The notes under the pieces: model-generated | What the model saw: only the letters and a program-made list of their open reading frames with translations | Told to the model about the DNA's origin: nothing | The model's database searches: none | Assembly (NCBI RefSeq): GCF_037975245.1 | Contig: NC_092578.1 | Span: forward strand, 3,910,001 to 3,974,000 | Direction: 5' to 3' | Length of the DNA stretch: 64,000 bases | Source: Apostichopus japonicus | Taxonomy: Eukaryota > Echinodermata > Holothuroidea > Aspidochirotida > Stichopodidae | Part shown: positions 31,625 to 46,600 of the stretch, piece after piece | Layout of the letters: each line of letters starts with the position of its first letter | Position numbering within the stretch: the stretch's first letter is position 1 | Position numbers and translations under genes: made by a program

Positions 31625-34600
31625 ATGAGAATGTTGAATATTCATAGAGAGTATCCTCTTGATTTTAATGTGTCTTTTTCTGTTGTACTTGTAAATTACA
31701 ATTTGAATTTAAAGATGCTCAATGTTCAGGGAATTGGAAGATGTTAAAGAATTTGCTAGATATGACACAAAAGTACACATCCTTGGGTTTCTTTAACAGT
31801 TTTGGAATGATTTTATCCATGGGTTTGACAATTTCTTTGACATTTTATTCGTAACCTAGCATTCAAATGTGACATAAACTGAATATGGGTGGTGGTAATC
31901 ACTGATTTTGTAATGAATACCACCATCAAATCCCACTCTTTTGAAAGGAAGTCCACTTTGTTCCCCTTCAAACTTTGGTCTTGTATTTGTTCTTTGGCAA
32001 GCCTCTTCAAATAGTTAAGTACCTTGTTTTTAACAAATAAATATGTATATGGTAAGGCTACAATTGAGAAGGGTTGTCCCAACTCCTTCATCTTTCATTG
32101 CAATTGCATGATGACCCTCGCTAACGGGACTGTTGGAAACTGCCATAGAAAAGTTCCTTACAAATGCGAGGGCGCTACCTAGACTAATATTACAGAGCGG
32201 TATACAAAATTACATCGGATTTGTAAACAACGTCATACGTGCGTAAACATTTCAGGTCCCAGTAGCCGTTAGACCTATCAAAGCGTTGCTAACATAAGCT
32301 ATACAGAGTAGTTGACAGGTCTCCTCGAATTCGGAAGACATTAGCATATATCCAGAACGCTCATTTTTCTACACCGACACGGCAGTTTGGTATGTATAAT
32401 TAGCACCTAAGTTAGTTCAACATCGCTGAGTTCAACAATAGTCTAATAGTAGGTCTTACTGTACAGTACTAGTATTAGCCTAACTTGCGCAACGGTACTT
32501 TTGTGGCATGTTATTATGAAAGGCCCAGCCTATGCTTTATTTCAGCACATGTTCTCTCAAATCGTATGACAGGGGGCTGCTTGTATTAACATCTCATGCT
32601 TTAGTGTATACGATATCGTTTGGTTACAGTAGGCCTTAAGCTATATTATAAGCCTAGCAAGTACTATAAGTAGTAGCCTAAATTAAAGGTGCCCCAAAAT
32701 AGAATTAGAACCCACGCAGGGTTAATGTAGCCTTGTATTTGTAAATTGTAGGTAGGACTGTGCTGTATTTTTTACACTTCAACTTGGACAACTTCAGTGC
32801 ATACTGTGATCACTGTTTTAAATGCATGCAGTCTCGCAGGTTAAAACAATCATATTTTTTATATGATTAGGCCTAGCCTAGGCGTACTGTGTAACTAATG
32901 CTATAATCACCTAGGCTCAGTAGATAATCATGTAATCATTTCAATGTACTATTTTGCTGAATTTTTGCCCTTTTCGCAGTATTCGGCAGACGGAAAATTT
33001 CTGACATTGCCATTGTATTTCCCCACGGTTTCATGGTTTATTGACCTTTACATTCACAATTGCTATACCCCAGAAGGCTTGAAATCAATACATGTAGTAT
33101 CATTACTTAGTGTAACTGTAATTTAGTGTTAAGTTTACAAAATAAAAGTTCCTGATAACTGTAGCTCAGTCTCCACGACATGTGTTTGTTTCTCTCATGA
33201 CACCAGAAATGTCAGTATTAAAGACAAAGTTTTGTCTTGGTGAAAAAGAATATAAATTACTTATATTGGACTTGGAGATAAAACTGTAAACAAACACTTT
33301 TGATAGTTGTTCTTGTTTTTAAAACAACATTTTATTAGTTTTCATTAATGAAGTTCTAGCTACTGTAGGCCTGACCTAGGAACTAGGAAGAGCTGGTCAA
33401 TGTCCTCAAATAATCCTTAAAGTAGCCATCCAAACGTTTAACATTTTCAATATGGGAAGTGTCTGCAGACTACAGTATATATAATGTACTGTATTAACAT
33501 GGAAATTCTATCAACATGTCCCTATTAAAAGTGCCTTTCAAAGCTTGATACAACTATGTCGATCTCATTATTACCAGTGGCATCTGTTACTTGTGATAAA
33601 TTGATATTTACCACGCATGCTACTCTGACAAATTGGTAAACATACGGCCATTGATCTATAAACTACTGTACTGTGATGCGTGTATTAAAATCAATACTGA
33701 ATGATGTAAACATATATGTACTGGATGTTTACTAGTACGCTCCTTTTGTCACATGTGGCTTTGAATATGAAATAAACCTCTGGTTAGAAAGAAATGTATC
33801 ACTAAACCAAGAAAAGCCTTTTAAATAGGTCAATAAATGTCTCACAAATGAAAAAATGAAGAATTGTCTTCTGGAAAACCCCTTAAAATATTTTTGATCA
33901 TTTGTGTCATTTAGTAATGGTCTTAATCTCCTGTCATGCAGAACTTGTGTGCATTGATGTGAGGAATTTATAACCGGAAACGAAAGCAAAAATATCTGTA
34001 GACCTGTGTTAGCCTTGGAGAAGCCATGATTTCAAGCATGTTTTGTGTTCGTCGACAGTTTTAACCCAGACGTAGCGAGTTTGACTCTAAATAGGAATAT
34101 TACATTTTTTTATATCGATCAAAGACCACAGACTACATCCCCCCTACCCCCCCCCCATCACCAATGCAAAAAATTTATCACTAATGTAAGTTGTGATTTA
34201 CTGTGCCTTTCTGAACTCTATGCTCCACTTCTCATTGACCTAACCTATAAACTAGCAATTTAATAGCACTCCCTCGTGAATACCTCCCTCCCTCCCTCCC
34301 CCCCACCCCCCCCCCCACCATCTCTTCCTTTCCGATCTACCTTTCATCTGTTCTTTGGTGAATGATTTCCATGATTCAGTAGAAATCATGTAATTATTCA
34401 TAGAGCTGTTGTGTTTGCAAGTCTGATCCATCCTCATGTTTTGTTTTTTTCAGCTTTAAAATGTAAGCAAGATATGAGGTAATACTGTACCTCAATTTAC
34501 TTGTTTTAAGATGTTGTCATGTGACAAGTACTTTATGTAAATTACTAGGTTCTGTGGTGTACGGTATGGATGCAATAAGTTAAAAACCATATTTTTAAAC

Positions 34601-35790
34601 CTATATACATGCAGGGTTGCAGTAAATTGTGAAACCATTTTCATCGAGTTTTCCATCATAACTGTTGTCATCTGCTACAAGTTTCTCCAAAAAGACTATC
34701 TAGTTTATCTGGCCTCGTACAAGTTCTCATTGTTTGACAACTTTCAGAGACAATCACAAGTGATTATTATGCACCACCATTAAGAATTAATTATTTATGT
34801 AATAGATGGAAAACATGTTTGTATATAGTAAACTGGTGATGAATTATTGTTAATAACTATTTACATGACAACTGATCAACGGGAAGTCTTACATCAGTTC
34901 CTGTATACTGTAGCAGTCCACAGTTAGATTACGGGTCAGGCCCAAACAATAAGAATTTATTTCAAGCAATGTGAAAAAGGAGATCTGGCTTAGTTTTTCC
35001 AACATTTGATCCAAAAACACCCCCCTCCCCTGCCCCCCCATTTTGGATTAATTTCATATGAGACAAACATTCAGCTCATTCAAAACTGCAACACAAAATT
35101 TGAACCCTAAATTATTCCCTGGTAAAATGTTTAATCTTGATATGTTACAGTCCCGGCAAAAAGAAAACAAATTAGTGGTAGTCTTGTTGAACCTTTAAAT
35201 ACTGTAAGTCTTCTGGATTGAAGAGCTGTTCACTTTTAAACTCTACTAAATTTCTGGAATGCTTCTTTAACCCTACTACAGTATGATGATGCCTACACAG
35301 GCCTAAATCTTCAGTTTTATCCATTTTTTGAAATAAATTTTGATTCTCAACCAAAAGTTCATACAATTTAACAGAGCAGACTTGGATGACATTCAATATC
35401 GTTGTCATTGATAAATTTATAACATGTTATAAACATTGTAATCATATCAGGCCATAATAGTCTTACATCTTCCCATTACTGTAACTTTTGTAACATGCTT
35501 CCAAACTGACCTACTGTAGTAGGCTGTGTAGTTAAAAGGCTACTGTTACGCCATTCACTTTAATAATTGGGGAACCCCAGATGTTTAAAGGAATATTTCT
35601 CAAACATTAAAAGTGTTATATAGGAGTATTACATCCTGGACAGATGCTAGTGTTTTCTAACCCTTTCCTGTCTAAAATATATGAAAATTAATTTGATGCC
35701 TTAAGTCATCTTTCTAATCTGGAAAGAAAGTCACCAAACCCAACCATTCCCCCAGTGCTGTAGACTGTGTGTTGGAGATGCTAGTTAATT

Positions 35791-36047
35791 AAGTAATAAT
35801 CCTAGATGAAAATATGTGTCTGGGAGGTTTCATTGAAAATCTGTGATGTCATAACACCCCTAGGAAATCGCAACCTTTTACTTTCTCTTTGTCTAATTTC
35901 ATTTCATGATTTATAAAGTAATAATCCTAGATGAAAAGACAGTATGTGTAGACCTGGGAGTTTTCATTTTGTAAATCTATGGTGACATAATACCCCTAGG
36001 ATTTGCAACTTTTCACTTTCTCTTCCTTAAATTTCATTTCATGATTT
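35791..36047. repeat. Tandem duplication, ~125-bp unit, two copies
   Basis: 35791-35913 and 35919-36047 share GTAATAATCCTAGATGAAAA, CACCCCTAGGA or TACCCCTAGGA, CTTTCTCTT and AATTTCATTTCATGATTT in the same order. Confidence 0.75.
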
Positions 36048-36054
36048 TGAAGGT

Positions 36055-36690
36055 AGACTGTTATTAAATTAGTGTTGTTGAAATTGAAACCAATGTTCTC
36101 ATGAGGTCATGTTTACAAAGGGACTTGACAGTTTACAAAGGGATTTGACATTTTAGTTTCAGCATTTGCATGTGCATATTACAGAAGAATAAATCAAATT
36201 TGTAAGAAATAGAGAAAAAGAAGGGGAAAAAAGAAGAAAGAATTAGCATGTGGCTCAATGACGTCATACAGTATTTAGACTTGCTGAAGTATTCAACCTC
36301 GTACTGTATGTTCCAATAAATAACGGTAACATTATACAATATCCTAAATGCAGTAAGAATTTGTCTTAGATCTGTTTGGTGAGTTTGTTCATCACAGTAT
36401 TCTCTATCACATCAATAATGATGGTTGAGTTTGTGTCTCCTTCAAAACGATAAATTTTCCAGAAGGAAAATTTAGGTTTTGGTGGGACTGATGAAAGAGG
36501 AACACGTTCTAAAGCATTCATAGACCGTTATTAAATTAGTGTTGTTGAAATTGAAACCAATGTTCTCATTAGGTCATGTTTACAAAGGGACTTGACATTT
36601 TACAAAGGGATTTGATATTTTAGTTTCAGCATTTGCACATATCACAGAAAGAAAAAATCAACTTTGTAAAAAATAGAGATAAACAGAAAA
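36055..36690. repeat. Direct repeat pair of ~165 bp, 467 bp apart
   Basis: 36055-36225 and 36522-36690 share the blocks GTTATTAAATTAGTGTTGTT, CCAATGTTCTCAT, TTTACAAAGGGACTTGACA and TTTTAGTTTCAGCATTTGCA with few differences. Each copy also contains an internal two-copy TTACAAAGGGA repeat. Confidence 0.85.
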
Positions 36691-37329
36691 AAAAAAAAAA
36701 AAATTTCCCCCGGACATTTCAATCTAAGAACATGGACTCACTGAAAACACAGACAAAACATTTGGTTTTTATCAGAGATGATCTTGTTTCCATAAAATTT
36801 AAGAACTAAAAATTAAACAATCCAATTCTGAATAAAAATTAAAAAATGCAGTCGTACTTTGTTAAGGTATGATTCATTTTATACTCTTGTGCACATCATC
36901 AGTGCTCTTAGAGCAGTAGGGTGCTCTGCTCTTACACACTGGTTATTAATAGAACTTGACAAACATCTTGTCGATATGTTGATACTGTATGAATAATTCA
37001 CAACTTCCGTGTTTTCATTGCTTTTGTTTTTTAAACCCTTTCCCCTGGAGAGCAAACGTTCACCCTTAATATGTACTGCAACAACCTACCATATTGCTTC
37101 CCTCATTTAATTAAATGCTTTTCATTTTGTGTTTTCAGAATGCGTCTCTTCAGCTGTTAAATCTCGTTCCGACTAGTGGGTTGCCGATGTTCCAGGATTT
37201 TCCCCCACCCCCCCCATTTTTCTTTTCCCGCAGAGTGAATTGTTTGCAGCGTTCCTCACCGAGACTTCGTAGAAGCAGTGACATGATATTGAGAGTGTGG
37301 GAGCATTGCTCGACTGATTAATGAATCTA

Positions 37330-37657
37330 TAACGTCGCCTCAATCAGCCAATGAGACGGCTGTTTGCCGTGCTCTTCTCGTCGTTACGACAAACATTGAT
37401 TGACGCGCCGGTCATCCGTCTTTTAATAAAGGAGGAGAATTGGAGTGAGAACTGTCGGATAACAGCACAGGCGTCTTCTCGGTGAATAGCAGGAGGTGGT
37501 TTGCGACAATCAGTCAACGTTGCACGGAGCCGGCTTCTTCATAGCGGTAGTGTTTTAATTGCTACGACCATTCAGTATGTTTGTGCTTGGATGAATTTTG
37601 TTCTATGGTCAGATAATAATTCTCTTTTTTAAACTGTGTACTATCTTCCGTGTCACA
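37330..37657 (+). promoter_or_regulatory. MRAS promoter / 5' UTR candidate
   Basis: Locally CpG-rich sequence in an AT-rich surrounding. There is a CCAAT box (37348-37352) in the context TCAGCCAATGAG, an inverted ATTGATTG near 37396, and a TATA-like TTTTAATAAAGG near 37420. The start codon follows within about 250 nt. The exact transcription start cannot be fixed. Confidence 0.4.
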
Positions 37658-40600
37658 ATGTCGAACGCTTTGCCGGACATATCCCGGGAGAATCTGACTA
37701 CGTATAAACTGGTAGTGGTTGGCGATGGCGGTGTCGGTAAGAGCGCCATCACCATACAGTTCTTCCAGAAGATGTTTTACCCCGACTACGATCCTACGAT
37801 AGAAGACTCTTATATTCAGCACACAGAAATAGATGGCGAATGGTGTATTCTTGATGGTGAGTATACAGTTTACTAAAGAGCTATATTCTGCATTAACTAC
37901 AGACCACACTGGTCATGCAGTGTGCAGAACAAAGCACCATGAAGGGAAAGAAAAAAGCTGTATATACAGTATATATATATATATAGATATAGATATATAT
38001 ATATATATATACACACATATGTAAACACTCAGCTTTAGTACTTTCATGCAGGCCTAGGAATTTCAAAATTTTAGCTACTTACCGTACTAATAAATGTGAA
38101 ATCAAATTCCCCCTTGCATTTTCCTTGAATATATACCCGATTTTATTCATTTTTAACTAAGCAGAAAATGCAGTTACCCTTTTTTTCCCTTGTTACTAGC
38201 AGACTGTAAAATCCATGGGCATCATTTAGCCAGTAAACAACTTCAACTTTAAGGCCTGTTGTATGGTATAGCAGAGTGTACAGTTTAGTGATAGTCTGTA
38301 GGATAACAAAGACACCATAGAAAGAACATATAAATATTCCATGTTAATCAGAATGGAATATATGTGTGACAAAATAGAAAAGACAAAAAAAAAAATGTAA
38401 CAAATTAACAATACATACTGGAGGAAACACAAAGTTGTACATATTTACTGTATGTGATGCATACGTTGCAAATGTTGCAATCTAATATTGATATTTAAAA
38501 TTGAGTTCAGTTGGTTTATAGAGGCACTGCAGTATAAATGGTAGTAGAATATGGTGACTCTTTGAATTAATTGTACTGTATGTGGGCCAACTACTCTATT
38601 AAAAGAGTTATTTACATACATGCTACAACTACTCGTTGCATAACACCCATCTCCTCAAAACCTCTCAGCAATCTCGCTCCACCCTGCCTAGAGCGAGTTG
38701 GTAAAACCGTTTTAACATTGTACAGCAGGGATTCCCTGACTGGGGTGCATGAACTCTCAGGGGGTGCGTGAGTCCATCCCAGGGCGTTCGTGAGACATTT
38801 CTGAAAGTCAAAACTAGAGTAGTTTTTGTTGAACTAAAATCTGATATATCATATAATTTAGTAATGTACAAAAGTCGTACCTATCGACAAACTCTTATCG
38901 CGTTCCATACGTACAGTATATATGTTGCCATACTGTAGTAGTACCCTACTGTGTATGTGATACTTGATCTTTTACAAAGCACTGTTATGCGTATTAAAGT
39001 ATAATAATGACTCAGATCGTGTCTCGAAAAAGTTGGCGGTTCGTGGACAACTCTGACATCCACAGGGGGTTCGGGGGGGGGATAAAGTTAGGGAAACCCT
39101 GCTGTACAGTATCAATTGGCCCTCTATGAACGGACCAGGACCAAATCAAAATTCTCCACAAAAAAGCTTTTCACTTTATTGGAAGACACAGATCTGACTT
39201 GTGCTCTGTATGAATGTGACAGACGTTGAGCAAGTCATCTTTGTCTGGTGGAACCTTGTTACCGTTAAGCAATAATTAATACTTAATATATTTTGTGCAT
39301 TGACCACTTAACAGCCCCACCCCCCACCCACCCGGGGCATTAAAAAAGTCTCTTGTCTGTCTTCAAGTGGAGCAACAGAAGTTAGATCTGTAGAGCCAGA
39401 TGTTTCTATGGTATGCATGAATGAACCCTGTGATCAGTTTACTGCACTGCAGGATTTGTAAGTAATCAGTCAAATCAATCTAGATAGTTTGTAAAAGGTC
39501 TGTGATTGTCTCTGAACCAGTAATTGGTGTCTTGTTGTAGAATGTAGATGTTGCAGATTAATTCGTCAAAGCAAAACAGACAGTGCAGCTATATATACTG
39601 TACTTACATCATAGAAGGTAGTGTAGCTGATTGATCAAGTTAAATTATTTGAAAGGTTGCATTATGGGATCAAATAGAAGAAAACCTGTCCACAGAAAAT
39701 TGTGGAGCACTGATTGAGTTATAACTGATTGTGATACAAATTTCTAATGTTTTCAGCCGATTCAGGGAGGATCTGGGGGAGGGGGGGGGTGAGAGGGTTG
39801 CTCTCCCTCCTTTATATAATCCTGGATCTTACCTGGATGTATTAAAAACTTGGGCAAACTGGTTGCTAGGCAAAATATACATGTATACTTCAATTGGTAG
39901 TATAATGTTTGGCTGGTGACATATATTGTAGTCTTTCCCATAGCAACAGTTCAATAGCATACAAATATTTTAATCACTGTCAACCATCCCCTCTCTCCCT
40001 CCCTCCCTCCCTCCCTCCCTCCCCACCTCTCTTCCTTCATACCTTTTCAGGGAACCGTCCCGATGTCCTGGCATACATAAATCTCCGGATTTCGTTAGTA
40101 CATTCCCGGATTAAATTTGTCCCCTCAATTGTGTCTGGATATAATTCAACACTCTACCTGGAATATCGCAGAATTTATGCTCTTGAAAAGGTTCAATCGT
40201 TCATTGTACAAATGGTCTTCCGTTCACATCATAAGAAACACGTAAACAAGTATTAAACGTACGCACTTCAAAATAAACCACAGAGCAAAAACTTTGTGAC
40301 ATGACCATCACAGGACGAAAACATCCTCACAGATTTTAATCAGTTGATGGATTTCCTGCCAAAAACAAAGTATCATGCTTTGGGTCTCAGAACATGTAAG
40401 TCAATCCTGGCTACGTAGTTGTCATCAAATATTGTCGCCATAACTCGTATTTTCATAAAGGTTTGTATGAGAAAACTACCATTCTGCCGTTAGTAATTAA
40501 TACTTGTATTACAGTAAAGGCAAGTTCTGCAACCGTTGATGTCATAAGCTGACATGACGCCATTTCGGTGTTCTCAGAAATGAGAATTTCTCATCAGATT

Positions 40601-43600
40601 TATTTTAATTGGTATTTATTCATAATTTATCGATATCAGGATGTAAAATTGGAAAATTTCTAAATTTAGGGATATACAGTAGTTGTTCAAAACTGGAGGA
40701 GCTAGGTTCAAAACTGAAAACAGAATGGCAAGAACTGCCAACAAATATTTGTCAGCATTTGTTGATGTTTTGAAGGCTGGAATATTAAAACACAGATCAG
40801 TGTAAAAAATTATATTTACTATTATTCATTGACGTCACTGAAATTATCATCAGTTTGAGCACAGTGTTAGCTGGATTAAAGGAGGAGGGTAGATTAGGGT
40901 ACATAGAATTGACAAAAACGGTTTAACAAAACCATGAAAATATGTTCCATAATTTATTTGTTCTATTTGGCCCCAAACATGTGTTTGCATTAGGTTGTTA
41001 AATAGGATATTAACATAAAGGATAAGTTGCATATTTCTTTGATAGTACTGTACTGTAGATCTCTGGTCTTCAATGGTTGTTTTTGCTCCCACTTTTCACC
41101 TTTTATCGTCATGGCGACCTTTTAGTAGTAGATGTTGTGGCATGGGGATGGGGCCAATGAGGAGGCGGTGGTACAGTACAGTTTTATATGATTAAGGCTG
41201 CTACTTTGTTGTTATATTTTGCATATTTTGTAAGTTTGGTAATTTTGTAATTTATGTTTTTCTATGTAACTTTTTCACATCTTTTCTGCCCACAAATATC
41301 TGTAATATCATTCTTCTGAACTTTTGACGACCCTTTAAAACACTTTGGTGGTTGAAAACCTAAAAAAAAAATTACATTTTGGATGTTAATTTTTCCACCT
41401 TTTGTCCTCACAAATATCAGTAATGTCTATCTCCTTCCGAATTTTTGGTCACCCTGCCAACAATTTTTTTTTTTTTGGAAACCTAATACGGTGATGCAAG
41501 CTCCAGGGCTACAGTACAGTATACCCTACTGTAGATCAATATCGAATATTCATTGATATATTACATGTAGCTAGTATATAAATAAATTATTCTACAGGTT
41601 GCTGTAGTATATAGTTTGTGAATTTTCCTGCACTGACTGTTTCATAAAGTCAACCCTATTGTACCCCAATACACAACTGTCTGTTTCATATCATTTGAGT
41701 TCGTGTGTGTGTGAGTACAGTATGACTCAACTATTGAAGCATTTGTTGCATGCTCATATATAGAGTAGCGAGATGCTGCAGGCATCTTTTTATCGTCACA
41801 TGCACCACTGCAATTTCTCTGAAAGAGAGACCAGGCAATCTCAAGATCTCCAAACTGATTCATACCGCACCGACCGTGTTTAGATGTGATGTCATCATCC
41901 TAATTCGACGCTACCGTGTGTCTCTGCAGTGTGCAATGGGGTTTATACAATATTGGGGGAGTGAGTTAGCGTTGAAATTTTGCATACATGTTTTTTTAAA
42001 GCCTTCTGAAGTTTCGTTCGTATCGCAGAACTTGGAACGGTGAAATACCGGGAAGTACTAAGGTACGGCAAATATTTAACAAGGTGCTGCATATATGAAT
42101 CTGTTAATATGTATTCATTATCTATGTGTGTGTAGCAACTTGGTATAATCTCAACATTTACTACAGTGTGTAAAAATAAACATTGAATTGCGAAAGATTA
42201 CCAGTTTAAATTATACACAGTCCACTGTACTGTACGTACTGTGTTTAAATTTGGTGAACATTGATTTATATCGTACAATTGTTTGCAGGTTTGGCATCTG
42301 AGTTAATTTAATTAAACTGCTGTTAATTTAATTAACAAGGTGTATACATAGGTCTGTACAATTTAATTGTCAAGGACTAGATACAAGACTTAATAGCTTG
42401 TGACCTTTCAGTCTTTTGGAAATATTGTAATTTGAAGAAAGAATGCACACATCTGCTTTACATTATTGGATAATTATTCAGTTTTCACACATGCTTAATT
42501 ATGTAAGCCACTAATGGAATTAGCAATGTGAAACAGCCAATATGGTGTGAGAAAAGGAAGAAAGGAGGAATATATTTAGACTTCTCAAATTAAGAATCTG
42601 AGGCATTAAAAGCCGATCGGGCTGATTGATTAAAATGTAGTGGTACCACTTCGCTTAGCTATTTGCAATCTCAAAGCAATGGAATATCCCCACTCATCCC
42701 CTTTTGCTCTCTCCTCCCACCACCCACCCCACTCCCCCCCCCCCCCTTTACCCCTTACCTGTATTGCTGGCCTGCATCATCCAATGCCCACACTTCAAAT
42801 TGGACTTCTTACTGTAGATCTTAATATCTGGCTAAGGCCCAGTACAATTTATACTATATACTGTACATATAAAATACTCCTTTAGTACTTTAACCTTTTT
42901 CATGTTATTTCGATAAATTGTACCAACCATACTTTTTGTCAAGTTTTGGACCAATGAGATCAGTGTTTACTACTGTACACAGTACACAATACAATGGAGA
43001 GGTCCTACACTTAATATCTGCATCTGCAATAGCACTATACATACTGTACAAGGTACAGTCCCAAACATTGGAACCCCATACTGTACCTGTAGTATACAAC
43101 AAAAGTTTATTGAACCATTTGTGAAAAATTCCAGTATGTAAGTTATGGTACTCACATTCAAATATCCAACAATGAGAGAGATTTGATGTGCTGGTTCAAA
43201 TAACAAGAAATTAGAATAATATTTTGTTGGCCAACAGTTAACTCAGGGAGGTATAATAAGCCTGAGGCTGAAATAGTAGAGATCATACAGTAGATAAGAT
43301 ACTATTCAGCTGTTTGGCCATACTGTATGTACAGTGATATTGTACTTAGCTCACAATTTCTCTATAGAGCTATTATCCTGCACAATGGCCAAAGAAATGC
43401 ACTGTATTATGGAAACCAGTCATCAGTATACCCCAAAAAAATGAATAAATGTTCAAGTTTGATCCAAAAGCTGTCAAAAATACTTGCTTGAAGGAATCAG
43501 ACCCTTTAAATTATTGTCAGACATGGAGGAATTTTTTATATTTTAAATTTTAATTTTGAAATTAGATAACAGTAATAATGTACTGTATCTTAGCAAGGCA

Positions 43601-46600
43601 ATCTGTTGATTGTCACCTTTATTGTAGAAGTTGGAACATTACATCAGTGACCAATACTTGACATTCTAGCATTTTTTTGAGGGCGAGGTGGGGGATCGAG
43701 AGAGGGGGAGGGCTGGGGAGTGAAGGCCCGGGACAATACTGATGACCATTAAGGCAGTCTCCGTTTATCATTATCATAATTACTTTATCCAAAGGGTTTC
43801 TGCCTAAAACCGTAAAATAAAAATACAAAATCAGTATTTCCCCCCAAGTTATGATGCCAAGTCAGGTAATGATTTATAATTGTCCTCAAATTTCAACAAG
43901 TATTTTACTGCCAAGTTATAAAATTAGCTAATGCACATGGAAATATTTAAAAAAAAAAATTTTGTTATAATTCACAACAACAGATCTATTGTTTATAGGT
44001 CGATCTCTCCGAGAGATACAATCTGCGGGTACTCTAATAGTTTTATTACGAACGATTATGATACTTCAAACTGAAGTGATACCTTCTTGGTAAAAAGCTT
44101 CAACCTACAAAACATCCCGTAACAACGTAAGTCGAGACGGATCCTCTTCCCACATGATTTATCGATCTGAGTCATCTCTGAACATCCCAGTTAGAATATT
44201 CACGACATTTCAATTCCCAACGAACTTGAATGGTTGATTGCACGGAAGTACTTGAAGGGACAGTAGGGTCATGACAAAGAATACAAATCTGTATTCACTA
44301 TGTGGCCGATTTGGGGAAATGACAAGCAGTTACAGAATTAATCATGTTGAGTAAACCTTTAACTGTTAGGTTGGCTGTGGCTGGTAACATTTTGAGCCAA
44401 AACGATATTTCCTTTAAATAACCAGTCTTCACCAACCCCCCTCCCCACTCTATCATCTATCAAGTCCTATCACTGATGTAAACTTCTGAAGAAGAAATAA
44501 ATTCTGAATTTTCATCAAGTTGTGTTTTTTGGTTTTTTCCCTTTTTTCTTTTTTTTTGATGTAAACTTCTGAAGAAGAAGAAATAAATTCTGAATTTTCA
44601 TCAAGTTGGGTTTTTTGGTTTTTTCCCTTTTTTTTTTTTGATGTAAACTTCTGAAGAAGTAATAAATTCTGAATTTTCATCAAGTTGGGTTTTTCGGTTT
44701 TTTCCCTTTTTTTTTTTTTGGATGTAAACTTCTGAAGAAGAAATAAATTCTGAATTTCAATTTTCATCAAGTTGGGTTTTTCGGTTTTTTCCCTTTTTTT
44801 TTTTGATGTAAACTTCTGAAGAAGAAATAAATTCTGAATTCTCATCAAGTTGTGTTTTTTCCCCTTCTTTTTCGTAGTTCTTGATACGGCAGGTCAGGAA
44901 GAGTTCAGTGCAATGAGAGAACAGTACATGAGGACGGGGGACGGATTCCTCCTGGTCTACTCCGTCACGGATCGTGCCAGCTTTGAAAACATGAAATCAT
45001 TTCATATTCAGATCCTGAGAGTGAAAGATAAGTAAGTTGTATTAAGAACGTTGAAAGGAAAGTATTTGTTATTTTCAAGTTTATTAAAAAATGTATCGAG
45101 TCCATGACTCTGCTGCTCAATGATCTGTGACAGGGAAAGGTTTAATTAACTTACCTGTCTTTTCACAACATCAGCACTCTTTGCTCTATTTTGCTTAAGG
45201 TGAACTGATGTAAGCAGATTAAAAAGTATTACAGTCTACTTTAAAGACAACACTCTTGGACGCTTTGGGTGGAAGATCAAGGTGGGTGAATCATGGGTTG
45301 TGACCGGTGGATAAAAGTGGACAGTGCTAAAAATGTTAGCATCATTCTAGGCATGATAAAAGCAATAGTGCAGATGTTGGGAGGAGACAGATAAGTTTGT
45401 CGCTCATAATTACCAAAACTTGATAAATATTTGGATTTTCACAATATTAGGGACATTTAAGGGATCCAATACACTGTAGATACACTCATTTTATTCGTTG
45501 CTAAAGCCAGGAGGAAACTTTGTATTAACTTTGCTCCTCGCTTACCTGTCTCCTCACAACCTTAGCACCATGTTTTTAGGATATATATGTCGGAGCATGC
45601 GCTGTAGGTGTTGCATTGAATTTTTTTTTAATTTACACTGCTAACAGTAAAGTTCTGTTTATCTGCATACTTGTTATATCTATCTTAGTAAGTAGAAAAC
45701 CCCCTCTTGTTTTTGATGGAGGTCAACTGAGGTCAAAATGTATACTAAGCCCAAAGCACTGTTAATACTCCAAACTATAAAGTTCGGTCCAATGTCATTT
45801 ATAGAACGCGGTAGTCCCTTGTCATTGTCTTAGTAGGCTCATTCATCACATGAAGGTTTTGGCAGAATCTGAAATGGGAAGGGGAATTATTGAACTGAAC
45901 GGTGACAGGGAATTGAGCTACTGTACTGTATGCAGTGTGTAGCTAAATTGTGACACAAAAATAAGCTGAACAATTCCAAAAACCAAATTTTGAACTAGGA
46001 TCTAGGGAAATGAACAACACAATTCATAAAGAAACTTATGACAGGGACATAAGCTGTCCATTTTTTTTTTAGGACATTAAACCAAAATTATAATGTGGAA
46101 AAACATTCCACAATTCCAGAGTTGCATTGTGACAGGGATTTGAGTTGCCTTAAAACCAAACCATGACAGTGAAATGTGCAACTCAGTTGTTTTAATCACA
46201 TTGTGACATGCTGGGGAGGGAGCTGCACCATTTCTGAAACGGACTCACGACCGGTCAATGAGCTGTGTAATGTTTTGAGCATTGTGACAAGGAATGGAAT
46301 AGGCCTATAATTGGGGACCAAAACTGCACAATCCCTTTAAAACTGGAACATCAAGAAGGGGGGGACATTTTGTTTTACTGATGTCAAACTCAAAATTCGC
46401 TTCAAAACGTGGACTGTTTTCACTATACAAGCCACATGTTGTACTCTGGGCATCTGCCTCACAGTTTTCATTCATCCTTCTTCATCTTCCATTCATCAAT
46501 CCGAATGTATTTATAACTTCCCGGCCTCTTTGACTTCGATGGAAAGGTCAAAAGACGAGCCTCTCAGCCAAATCATCTCATTCATTGTATCATTAAAGGG

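Larger units (their letters stand above)
31640..37329. other. Intergenic spacer between NDUFS1 and MRAS
   Basis: Gene-poor AT-rich sequence with poly-C runs (34140-34320, 35020-35040). Two duplicated segments lie at 35791-36690 and are listed separately. No open frame here has coding character. Non-coding 5' exons of MRAS could be present but cannot be recognised. Confidence 0.55.

Noticed and set aside
37598..37657. In-frame extension upstream of the MRAS start
   Set aside because: It begins at TTG and has no ATG; the residues do not match the family, whereas the ATG at 37658 does.
44453..44848. 131-codon minus-strand lysine-rich open frame
   Set aside because: It is the reverse strand of the five-copy minisatellite before MRAS exon 2, with no independent coding features.
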